Position numbers and translations under genes: made by a program. From positions 22,015,001 to 22,079,000 of the forward strand of contig OX419758.1 in assembly GCA_948567375.1 (NCBI GenBank): a DNA stretch of 64,000 nucleotides, given 5' to 3'. The stretch comes from Lunularia cruciata. Taxonomy: Eukaryota; Streptophyta; Marchantiopsida; Lunulariales; Lunulariaceae. The notes beneath the pieces were generated by a model. That model did no database searches and was not told where the DNA came from. It saw nothing but the letters and a program-made list of their open reading frames with translations. Shown here in pieces: positions 9,783 to 21,504 of this stretch; the first letter of the stretch is position 1; each line of letters begins with the position of its first letter.

Positions 9783-12700
9783 TCAATGGTGTTTCTTTAC
9801 GTACTCTTTCAGTTTGTAGGAAACTCCACCGAAGAGTCCATTTAATCTTCCTCGGTGTAGAAAACTTAAGATACCAGTATAAGACAAATTATCAAGGATA
9901 ACTTCGCTGAAAGAAAACAAAAGATATCCGATGAGGGTTGTATATCGATCCGGGGAAATGAGCACCAAAGACTTGACTAGCCGCAAAAGCCTTCTCACAA
10001 ACCAGCCAATCGCCAATATGCAAATAAATCCCCCGACTGCTACCGTACTAATCGTGACACCCCCATGGTTCCAAGATCCATCATTAGATACGATGGCAAT
10101 CGAGGCTGCTGCAAAAGCCACAAGAATGCACACTAAGGAAATCACCAGAAGACTCACTGCGAGGAGCACACTCTTCCGCGCTCGTTTTCCCTCGCTCTGT
10201 ACTGACTCTGTAGGCATAGGAAGAGAAGGAATCATAGCCAAGACGATGGCGGACAAAGCCACATAGAATGCCAAAGTGTCAAAAATGATGAAAAGCTTGA
10301 CGGGTAACTTCCCCACCTGGACCAGGTGATCGTCCCCATAACCCATTGGGGGTTGGAGCGGTCCAATATACGAAGCGGTTGCAACGAGTGCTGCAGTCAC
10401 CGATATCGCATTGGCCGCAGTAGTGAGACTGGTTTTCATTTCTTGGGTTTCTCGTTCCAACCTCTCTGACCACCATGCTCGAAATTCTGGAGAAGTACCA
10501 GGACCAGGTTTAGGAGCATCCGCACGTCCAAAGGTATCCCATACGCTCGCTCCAGCTTGCAAGAGGAGATTGACGCATGCTTGCCGACTATACCGAGCTG
10601 AGTTCGTATTGTTATCGTTAAAAACTTCGTTGACCTTCTTGCACCACCCGTCCCGGAAATTCACAACATGAAGTAAATTCTTCCCGATGCCATCTATTTC
10701 TGGCCAACCCCCTACTGCAGCGTGCATTGCAGTTGCAGGTGCTCGCGACCACCAAGGAACACGTTTCATAAGATCAAATTTCTTACGATTCAAAATGGTC
10801 TGGATCGCTAGCGAATCACCAACTGCAGCAGCAAGATGAAGACCCGGCAAAACTCGAACGTCTTTCGCGTCGAATATCTCTCCTCCTTCTTCTTCATACT
10901 TGTGAAAGAACAAGAGTCCAAATCATTAGATTAGAAAAAGTTACTCATTTTATTGTTTTAAAAATTATTAAAAAAGTAAATTATTAAAATTATATTATGA
11001 AATTTTTTAAATATTATAATAAGTTTAAAAATAAAAATAATATTACTTTTTAAAATAAATTTAAATAATTATAAAATTTAAAATATTTTAATATTAAATT
11101 TAAAATTAAAATTATTTATATTTTATATTTGTTAAAAATAATAATTATACAACATAAAATTTTTATAATTTAATTTAATAATTATAGATTTAATAAAAAC
11201 ATCTCTAAACCCGAACGCGTAACGTTACATCTCGCTTTCACAATAATCAAACAATAAAAAATAAATATTACACAGGATCACATAATTTAGGGCGATTGAA
11301 TCTTTGATAAACCACGCTACGTTTGTGAAACAGAGTTTAAATACATACTTGGATCATTGATTGAAGATAGGAGATGTTCCCCACGAGTGCGGCAAGGGCG
11401 AAGGGAGCGATTCCCTCGTCGGGAGTGTACCGGTCTCTTGCAGTTAAACTCCGGCTATCTGACAGGTAGCTCCGGACATCTGACAGGTAGGGTTCCATCG
11501 CGCACAGAGATATCCCAAGAGATTCGTATTTTTCGGTTTTCCCGATCATCATTTTATTTTGTAAAATTGATTTAAGACGATTTGGACGATTTGGAAAATT
11601 ACGAGAATTTGAATCTAGACCAAAATTTGAATCTAGAACAAAATTTAAGTCTAGAAACAAATTTGAATCGAATTTTGGTCTACATGGATTGAATATGGTC
11701 AAATGAGTGGCCGTGATTGGTAAAGATTCGATCGGAAAAGATTTGACCGGGATAAATTTGGATTCTAAATAAAAGAGAGAAGGAAACCAAGAAGTAAATC
11801 CATTTCGTGCCGAAACTCTACTCACGTCGACAAAACAAATCGCAGCGCTTATTTCAAATTCAAAACTGAGATCCACGTCAGCTCCGTGTTCTAAAAGCAT
11901 CTCTCGTAGATCCCACGGAAAATCAAAGGCTGCTGCAGCGCGATGCAAGGGCGTTCGGCCAACTCTGTCCCTTGTATTAGTAAAATCAAAGGCTGCTGCA
12001 TCGCTTTGCAGTGGGCTTCGGTCACCTCTGGACCACATAGGCCATTTAGGCCGGCGTTCAGCGAACTGACGCTCAAGCTCATCGAGAGCAGCGAACCCAT
12101 CCTCACTGAGAGCAGCGCCGAGTAGAAGAAGAAGATCTCCTATCGAGAGGTGATCTACACCAACGTGAAGCGCTGTTCGCCCTCGACCATCTTTGAGTTC
12201 GAATAAGAATACCAACAACTCCTGCGCATCATCTTCCTTCAAAATCCCTCTCACAATATCCACACGGCACCGGATCAAATATAGAATTTCAAATGAATCC
12301 CGGATATGAACTTCTTTGTATCGATAGGCCGCGGGTAAAGTATAATCCCCCTCACGACGATAACTGCATAATGCGAGAAATAAATATTCGGCCATCGGCA
12401 AAAAGTTGAACTCGCATTGTTGTGTATAGTACTGAACAACACGATCTTTGCTGTCTCCCATTTTCTCCAATACTTCCTTTGTGATTTCCCGGATTCTCTC
12501 CAACTTGTAGTCGTCGATCGCTGAGGGAACTGGACGTCCTGCACCTAGCTCAATTCCATAGGGATTAGTTCTACATTTCACCAAAAGAGCTTCAGCAAGG
12601 AGCCAAGTAACATCCCGATCTCCATTGAGTAGGGCGATTGCAATTGTGTCCAGTTTACAGTTTCCCTCAAATGCCAGAATCATATCTCGCAAGCACTCGC

Positions 12701-13007
12701 AGGGATCAATTGTCATTGGAATCATGTTGCTGCGTTGACTGCTCATGTTGACACTGCCAATGTTGACACGGACTTGTCGATAATCCTCAACGGACTTGTC
12801 GATAATCTTCTTCACTAGTTGACTGCAGCCTTGTTTGACAGCTACATGCATTGCATTGCACCCTTTCCAACCAGGTCTTATCCTCTCCGCTTCAGATTCA
12901 TCTGGCCACATAAATAGTAACTCGTTTCCCTCATCCTCATCGAGAAGGTCGTTGATTTTGAGGGAATTACCCTCGTGTAAAGCGGCGAACCAATCCAGTT
13001 TTGACAT
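9783..13007 (-). CDS. Ankyrin-repeat protein with C-terminal PGG domain and membrane helices
   Basis: Three exons on the minus strand. Exon 1 is about 13007-11822, begins MSKLDWFAALHEGNSLKIND and carries ankyrin repeats (NAMHVAVKQG, GRTALHVG, GRTPLHRAA, LLEHGADVDL). Exon 2 is about 11434-11349 (APFALAALVGN). Exon 3 is 10898-9783, opening with LHLAAAVGD and one more repeat region. Exon 3 then holds the PGG-like segment TAANAISVTAALVATASYIG followed by QPPMGY, then hydrophobic helices (AFYVALSAIVLAMIPSL, VLLAVSLLVISLVCILVAFA and another near ICILAIGWFV). The donor at 11348 (GTATGT) and the acceptor before 10898 are clear; the exon 1/2 junction is my best phase-consistent guess (donor GTAGAG at 11821). 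Plant ankyrin-PGG proteins are membrane proteins, some linked to stress and defence signalling. No specific function can be assigned here. Confidence 0.8.
10925..11205. other. Extremely A+T-rich intron segment
   Basis: Within the last intron of the ankyrin/PGG gene lies about 280 bp made almost only of A and T with very few G or C, full of TTTAAAAATTATT-like words. It is sharply different from the exons either side. It may simply be A+T-rich intron DNA; no transposon ends were recognised. Confidence 0.7.
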
Positions 13008-14939
13008 ACTTCCGATTCAGACTCGGACCTCTGCACCACCAGACCTTAGAGATTAATTGTAGTAATAAAAACTGATTCGAACGCATGTTCATTTCAGCTT
13101 TGATATTTCGATCCTACAATGAGTTTGAAAACCGAAAGACTGTGCTGCAGAGTCAGTGCGGATTGCTCTATTTCCTCGTGTGGACCTATCCCAAATCTTT
13201 TCTCATGACAAGTACTGAGCTGCTCCTACAAATGAAATCTGCTTTCATAATATCTTTTATGATCTTCTGCCTTGTGCTCGAATCTCCAATGCACGAGCAA
13301 CCTCACCTCTAGATAAATAACACAACTAGCAGTTTGTACACAATAAGAACCCAAGTCCATGTCAAAGCCACACAGATTACAGCTAGCTTTACTCTATCAC
13401 ACTCGGTAAGCGCTAGTCAAACAGAGTCGACGGAACATGATTGCAAGTTCTATACTGAAAAAGAGAGAACTTGGAGACAAGACAAGTTCAACTTGCAAAC
13501 GCAAGCAGATAGAAAAATCAAGTTCCGTATGCTGGTGGAAATGTTGAACTACAGAAACTTAAGTTGAGTGGAACCTCAATTTGACGCGTTGTATACAAAG
13601 AGCTGTCCAAACTGCAGGCAATTACAGGAAATAGTTCATTTGCACTAATGTTCACAACCCTGTCACGAACGTCCACAGCGCTAGTGCTCACCTCAAAAGA
13701 ACACTGAGAGGAAATTATGTCAAAACCAGGACAGTCTAGGTCGCAGCATGAACGCCTCTGAGACAAGATGTGTAGCTCCCTGCTATTTTATCTCCATGTT
13801 CGGGAAGGTGTCGTTAGATGCTGAAGGTCGCAGGGGATCAAGCTCATTGCTGCTGCACCTTAAACATCTCGAATGAGAGAATCACGAATGCCCGAAGAAT
13901 TCTTTCAGTCGATTCTGGAGTCGTGCAACATAGTTTGAATACGTCTAATTAGTCGATTCAGACAAAATGGCAAAGTTCGAGCTGGGCTGGGCCTATACCA
14001 CAGGATAGGGGAAATGAGTAGTCAAAGTAATACGATCCTCCTCCATACGGTAGACTGGAACACGCCATCTATATAAGTAACTTTGTTAAATATACTGTAT
14101 ACTTCCTAGTTAAGTTGACGAGAAAAAGTTGAATAAACGAGAAACCCCCATCTTGTATAACCTGGTGTGTGTACAGTAGTGCGCTCCATCAATTTAACTT
14201 CTCGGCAATGGTACGGAAATGAAACATATTTGCACTCTTCTGTCAGTATTTTATGTCAGAGGAAAACAATGATATTCCGTGAACAGTAGTTTTCGTTTTT
14301 CATTACAACCGGTTCGATCACTCGAACACTTTTAGCCGTCCAGTGGCAAACAGTACGTAGAAGTTTCCTTCACAACAGGTTATTGAGCCCGGAGAGACAA
14401 GAGAGAAAACGAGCCAAATGCATCCCCAAATTGGAAAATAAAGTGACTACAAGGCATTGAAGAGTGTATAAAAGAAAACGAGCACAAGGCTAAAAAAGAA
14501 GGGCAAAGCCTTGCAAAAAAGGAAAGTACCATAACCAAGTAAAATTGATATGCAAAGCAAATTGACAGTATAAGACAGGTTTTTTAAGTGCATAATTGGT
14601 GGATGAATTCTCCTAGATGTGATAAGGGCTCCCTCAGCTCTGCAACATGTGAACTCAATGTCTGAGTTCAAGGGTAAATTTGGTAGATAGGACTGGAGTG
14701 TCCTAGATGTGATAAGAATTTCATCTGCCTTTGCATGTCTGCATAAACCCAGTGTACCCAGTGGATGGGAAGATAAGGAAATTGGGGTGTGAAAGCTGAA
14801 ATTTACGAGACTTCTAGGGGCGAGGGTCATTTCCCGAAGGATGTTTTCGGTACCTGAAATGTGCTTGCGAGTTCTTATAAAATTATATGAAATATTTGTA
14901 TGTAAAGTGTTTGTAAACTCTCTATGATAATTATACAAA
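13008..14939. other. Intergenic region upstream of the ankyrin gene
   Basis: Would include the ankyrin/PGG promoter next to 13008. No recognisable protein, RNA gene or repeat until 14940. A minus-strand frame of 163 codons at 14447-14938 has no family resemblance and reads like translated A+T-rich DNA. Confidence 0.45.
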
Positions 14940-15275
14940 ATATTTGCATGGGTGTAGAAGACTTTTAGGGGTTTTTTTTTTTTATAAACCCTCCATTAGA
15001 TTTATTAGAGTTTACAAAATGGATTAGGTAAACTATTTCTATGGCTGTAGAAGACTTTTGAGGGCTTTTCAAATCACCCCTATTAGATTCATTAGCTTTT
15101 TTGGGTGGATTAGGTAAAATAATTTCATAGGTATAGAAAACTTTTAGGGGTCCTTTCAAATCAAACCCTCTCTAGATTAGATAAAATATTTTTATTGATG
15201 AAAAAGACATTTAGTGGCCTTTTCAAATGAAACTCAACACTAGATTTATTCTATTTACAATATGTATTAGGTGCA
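14940..15275 (+). repeat. Degenerate tandem repeat, about 4 units of 75-90 bp
   Basis: Units start near 14950, 15041, 15131 and 15204. Each contains a version of GTAGAAGACTTTTAGGGG, TTTTCAAATCA, a CTAGATT/TTAGATT motif and GGATTAGGTAAA. Units differ by many substitutions and small indels, so the array is old. Confidence 0.65.
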
Positions 15276-15411
15276 AGTTTAGATGAAAGGAATATTAACG
15301 AGAGATGAGAGCTTTGCTTCTTAGGGTAAACTTGATGAGAACATGTAAAGAATCTTTTAATTTGGAAATGGTACATACCTTCCCAATAACTTACCTTCTA
15401 TAATGATCCAA

Positions 15412-15516
15412 GGACAAGAGAAACACAAGTGAAACATAAAGTTTCATTCCTCAGTACTTTACTTACCAAGCCAATTTTCACCTCTAGATAACATATCTAG
15501 CTAATGGTATTACAAT
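15412..15516 (-). repeat. Internally deleted LTR remnant
   Basis: The left part (CCAAGGACAAGAGAAACAC, TTTCATTCCTCAGTACT) and right part (CTAGATAACATATCTAGC, TAATGGTATTACA) match the two ends of the LTR family seen at 55292-56051 and 58270-58839, with the middle missing. Read on the minus strand it would start TGTAATACCATTAGC. Confidence 0.55.
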
Positions 15517-15549
15517 ATGTGATTGTCATATTGAACAATTGTCTTACCA

Positions 15550-15550
<1 letters not shown>

Positions 15551-15586
<36 letters not shown>
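15551..15586. repeat. (AT)n microsatellite
   Basis: About 17 uninterrupted AT dinucleotides, at the left boundary of the first PHD-type retroelement copy. Confidence 0.95.
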
Positions 15587-15587
<1 letters not shown>

Positions 15588-16381
15588 GATGTCAACATCA
15601 TACACTATAGAAGTATAACTCACACATAAGTCATACATGAACTCTAAAGTGTCACAATAATCAGTTCTTCTTCAACTCAAATCACACTGAAACAGATAAG
15701 TACTTGATCATTCACTCAACATTTTGTCAACAATCGGGCACTGATTATAGTCAAGTCACACCCACTCTAGCTAAGAGAATCCATATGATGCTCATCAGCC
15801 TTTGTCCACCATCGCCATGAACTCAAAGGCTCAACATCAAAGTGAGCTCTCTAGAGTTACACTTTGAAGGTACACCCCTCTGCTCAACCTAGGTCTCTAG
15901 CCCTAGCGGCACCATAGATGGCACATTTGATGGTGCAAATGGTGCAAGTGATGGTGGGTCCCATTATGTGATCAATAGCATGAACATGAAATCAGACCGC
16001 CAACTAGTAGTCCATGAGTAATTACCAAAATACCTATGACTACCAACACTACCACTCCAATGTCCAAGTAAACTAGTCTCAATGCTACAAATATCATGAT
16101 AGTTGTCATGCATATATACATTGCTACACAACATACATCATGATCAACATTATACACTATAAGTAGAAGCACAACTCACACATAAGTCATACATGAACTC
16201 TAAAGTGCCACAATCATTCCTTTAGCTAGCAGTTAGGTCCCTCTAACTCCATATAACCATCTACTCCAAGTATATGGTATACCTTATGGTGGGCAAAGAT
16301 CAGGAGGCCGGGTGCTATCAAGCCCCATTGTTAGTTGCATGTCTACAATCTATACCATATAAAGGGTGAACTAGCTATAGG

Positions 16382-19050
16382 TCAAGTATATCTAGAACAT
16401 AACCATTGTCCTTGAGGAACAACCATGATGGGAGGAGCCAAATATACCATTTTCCATCCTCTCAAACAACCATCACATACTAGCATAGTATCAACTCTAC
16501 CAAAAGAGCCATATAGTATACACCACAAGCCTGCCCACACAAGTGCCAAGCTTGGGTCCATAATGACATCAATGTTTGGGAGGTGGCATGGTGCACAATT
16601 GTGCATGTGATCCTTCTAAACAACACCATCATATCCTTCTAACATGAGGACTCCAAAAGGCAAAACCTCATGCACTCTCAAGATAATGCAACCTTTGGTA
16701 ATATCAAGTATCATTGGTGCTATCTATTGTAGATATACATAGTCACCTAGATGAAATCAATGGATTGAGGGTTTATAACCTCCTCCTTGAATAGTAGCAC
16801 AACATAAGGTATCCATATACTGAGCAACCGCTAAGTTCTTAAAGGCCATTAGCATCACTCTTTGAAAGATCTCTACCAGTTGAGAACATGCACTCACCTA
16901 TATGTTTGGATCATCCAAGTCCAAAACTACAATAGAATTTTGACAAATAGCTATAGGTAAATATGGATTTCATGCATAGAGTAGAAAGGAAGGAAGGAAG
17001 GATGCTAAGGTGGCTTGTCGGCTCAACCGATAGCCCATGGCCAGCCAATTACCCTGGCATTATATCCCAAGTGGCCTCTCAACCATACTTATGCAATCCT
17101 CTCTTCACCATCTAAACCACTCTCTTTGCTAAGCCATCTGCCTTAGATTGATCTCAAGAGTTAGTACGATGATCATTCAAGGCCTTGTCACACAAGACTT
17201 GAAACTCCTCAAGAACTTTATATCCTAATCTATCAAAACCTCAGCAAGTGCACCAAAATGACTAGGAACCTGATCAAATAACAAGTAAGTTGTCTCTTCA
17301 CTAGACTTGTCAAGAATTGCCACCAAATCAATCTACTTGGAGAAATGTTGCACCATAACCAAAACACACTAATGATGTCTCATAGTCAATGACAAAGGTC
17401 TAGCAAAGTCTAAACTCCAAAGTAATACAACCCCATGATAAGTAATGGATGTAATTGTGGCAAAGGAGCATTAAATGATGCTCTAACTTGGTCAAAAACC
17501 ACACATCTGGCTACAAACTATCGTACATTGGTCTGCACATTGTACCACCAATAATGACTCTAGAGTGAGCTATATATACGCTTTACTCCAAAATGTCCTA
17601 GCTCCTCATGAGCATGATGGACCAACTATGGTCTCTAAGATAGAAGTGGTACTACTTGCACTCTACCATCCTCCCATACATAAAGAAGGTGTCTTCCATC
17701 CAATCTAAACCGCATAGCTCATTAAAGAACACAATCTCTCTCCTTGGTACAAATTATGCCACCCATAACACCAGTGCAAAGATAATATATCACTAAGACA
17801 TCATCATAAATGTCTTTCTAAATGGTACCAATATCTCCATCCTCTAGATCTATGACTTCAATAACTCCTACTGTATGCATTGAGAGAGAAACCACCAAAG
17901 TCTCAAAAAATAAACATAGAAGGTAGATGCATGCCAACCTGGCACCATCTCCTCATCTATCTCACCTGCCAATGTGGTCAGATCCTAGTGGTTGGGACAT
18001 GGGTTTCTACTCATCTCATCTACATCATTGTTCACCATCCAGGTCTATAAATAACCATGAAATCATACTCTTGTAAAATCAAAGCCCATCTTGCAAGCTT
18101 CCTTGAAAGCTTGTCAGACTCCATCAACCACTTCAGTGGTTGATGATTAGGGATGAGAGTGAAGGGGTTACCAAATAGCTAACATATGAAATGTGCTACT
18201 GCCCATATTGTTACCAAGTAGTCTCCCTCACATGAACTATACTTTACTTCTTCTGAATTGTTTGAGTGACTAGCATAGGCCACCACAAACTCCTTCCCCT
18301 CATCATCATGTGAGGTGAGCATTGCTCCAAGCCCCAATGTACTCCAATCATTGTCAACCTAGAATGGTAGTCCTTTGATTGGTCTCCAAAGAATAGGGGG
18401 AAAATATCAACCTACTCTTGAGCTCTATAAAAGCTCTCTCTTGCTCATCTCCCCAACACCACTCTTGTGTAAGCTTGGTCAGCTTTGTCAAGCCTTTGGC
18501 AATAGCACTAAATCCTCTAAAATAACAGTAATATAAGTTCACCAACCCAAGGAATGCTCACACTCTACTCATATCCAAAGGCCAAAGAATACATGCAATA
18601 GCCTCCACCTTGTTTTATTGAACACCAAGTCATCTAGGGTAGATAGTGAGATCCAAACACTCAACTTGCTTATGGAAGAATCTACACTTTGCAAGATGTA
18701 ATTTGAGTCCATGAGATCTCAATCTCTCAAACACATCCAACAAATGCCTCTCATGCTCCTCCATAATAATGCTATAACCAAAATTTCATCAATATAACAC
18801 AAAGCAAAACCCAATTTTATTAAGATCCTATCCGTGACCCTTTGGAACTTGATAGGAGCAGTATTTAACCCAAATAGTAAGAACTTCCATTGATATAATA
18901 CATCCTTGTTGTGAGGATCAATAGCCCAAAATGCTATCTTGGACTTACTTCCCACCTTAATCGGCAATTGATGATATCCTACTCAAAGATCCAAAGTATT
19001 GAAGACCTTTGCATACCCAATCATATCAAAGATCTCTTTTGGTGTAGGCA
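16382..19050 (-). pseudogene. Pol of PHD-type element, copy 1 (RT, RNase H, integrase, PHD)
   Basis: Recognisable pieces on the minus strand are reverse transcriptase with YIDE at about 18.79 kb, where copy 2 has the catalytic YIDD, the tether/RNase H region at 18.55-18.1 kb, the integrase core at 17.5-17.0 kb, and the C-terminal PHD finger at 16606-16382. In this copy four of the eight zinc ligands of the PHD finger are lost: three are Cys-to-Tyr and one is His-to-Lys. Non-functional. Confidence 0.7.
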
Positions 19051-21504
19051 TGGCATACCAATCAGACCTAGTCTATCAGTTGATAGGATGGTAATCTCCA
19101 TACATCCGCCTATCTATGTAGTTGCTATGCATATCCTTCTTGGTGGGCATCATTATATTTGACACATACTCTCCATGTGAAATCTCCACCAAACCAGCCT
19201 CAAAAAGGTCTCTACTCCGGCTTTGAATCAATGTTCTCTCCATGTCACTATATCTATAGGGACATCAAAAAATTGGTGTATCACTAGTAAGCTCAATCTA
19301 AATATACCAGGTCCTTTAGAGCACCCAAATCCTTCATGCTGAAGGCAAAACAACTTGTGTAGCTCCTCAAAATCCTCAAAACTCTTAGTCTTTCTCCTCT
19401 TGTAAGCTTGGGTCCAAGATCTAGGTCCTAAGTATCCTCTATAATTGATGTAAGAGTGGAAGATGTATTGACTAGCTATTACATTGGGCCCTTGGGAGCA
19501 ATATTATCATGCCCCCAACCACTAAAGTTCCCAATCTCAATGTGGAAAACTTGCTTTGATTTGGCTACAAGCTCCATATGTCCTCTATTTGCATCCCAAG
19601 TAGACCAAGAGTTTAACCCAAGTAGACCACGCTCACCTAGATGGACCCCAAGTAGACCATTCTTACTAGTAGCCACTAGTTGTGTCCCAAGAATACCATG
19701 TCCACTTGGTCCATCACCTCCAACATGTGCCTGAATCATCTTGATAGGCACAAAGCTCACAAGTGTCCGAGTGGTGATGCATATCAAGCACATCCTATGT
19801 TGCTCTGCCAAGCCAAGGCTCCTAATCCAGGTCAAAAATTTAGGTCCATAGCTTGACTTAAAACCTAATGCCTAGATTCTCTTGACACTTCTATAACAAT
19901 GGTAATACCGATATGGAAACCCATCACCCACTCCCTCTCATTGGCATTAGACTCCACCAACTGCTATAATTGTGAGTCCCAAACAAGTCTAGGTCCTCCT
20001 TCTTGAAAAGCAAGGGTGCTCGGAAAACTCACAAGTTTGGGTAAAATAGCTCTAGGCTATCCAACAAGGCTCACCATTTCCATAGGTGACCTATGAGCCA
20101 CTACCACTATTTGAGACTAGCGCCCAACATCCAAAATATCATGAATACTGAGGTAGTCGAGTCATTGAATCCCATCATAAGCACATTGTAGAACCTCTTT
20201 GTGTAAGATATTTGTCCACCAAAGATGAAGATGATGAGCTCATGATCCTACTATAGCTGCATCCAACAACACGGCAAGTCCTATCTAAGAATGGACTTAA
20301 TGTGTACTTACCACTACCCAAGTACAAGAATCACCTACCAAAGGGACATTCTCCAAAATGTAGGAAGTGTAAGCTAGAGAAATAGATTGATGAACCTAGA
20401 GATGTTGTAGTATATGTAACATCTTCCAAAACACACCAAAATGGAGACCCTGACCTCGGCCAGCATGTGTATGTCCTTGATAGGGTCATCCAAAAATCAC
20501 CAAATGAATAGGAGCATATCTCTCCAAATCATGTATTCCTAATAAGAAAATATTTATTGGTAGGATCTTCTGGTAACCCTTGATGTTGACATTGGTAATA
20601 ACTCAAGATACTAATCGGCCAAGTATGTCACATGATGTAGAGAGACTTGCCTAGCAATCTCATCTCTCTCTACATACGTTACCTCTATACTTGTACACTT
20701 GCTCATAATACCATAGCTAGTCTAATGCTAATCCTACCAAACAATTCCAATAGACATGCTCACTCTACTAGATATTGCCCATTAATGAATGTGGTATCCA
20801 CAGGTGACAACATGATAGACTTTAGAGGCTCATCCTCACACTAGTCTTGTGGTGGTACAAAGGCTCCACTCCAAGCCTATTGCACAAATTGATCTACATG
20901 CTATTGAATGCCTCCTCAAAATTCTACAATGGAACATCCAAGGTGGATAGAATGATCCTACTTGTACTCCAAATCCAAGTGATCCCATTTGGTATTGGAG
21001 TATCCTCTGCATGGGCATTCCCCTCCAATAAATCACCAGGTCAAGTAATAGATCCATTGAAAGCTAAAATTGATGCCATAGTCCTTGACTATAAAGAGCC
21101 AAGACTACCACTACTAAAGCGTATTAGTAGGCAATATACCCATCCCTCACCTTAGTGCCAATTTGTTCTATAGGAGGTTGTCTCCTCCTAATAGTCAAGA
21201 CTTAAACCCATGGAGTATAATACTACTCTACCAACTAGCACATCATATGACTCTATTATTGTTGCAATAGCTTGAGCTCTCCACATGTGATGTATTATGT
21301 AGAATTAATCCCTATAGATGTTTGGATCTGAAATGGATACCTCTTCACATCGGTCTTCCTTAGCTCTAGACCAACAACTATACCTTTCCCCAATATAAGC
21401 TATGAACTAGAGTCTAATAAGACTCTTTATGGTGTATAGACCTTTCTAAAGGTCCTACCAAATAGACAATCCTCATCTGGTTATCCAATAGGACAACTCT
21501 AGGT

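Noticed and set aside
14447-14938. 163-codon minus-strand open frame
   Set aside because: No family resemblance, odd composition and no splice or promoter context; it reads as chance A+T-rich sequence.
15551-15586. (AT)n run as an origin or regulatory element
   Set aside because: Plain dinucleotide microsatellite; nothing else supports a function.
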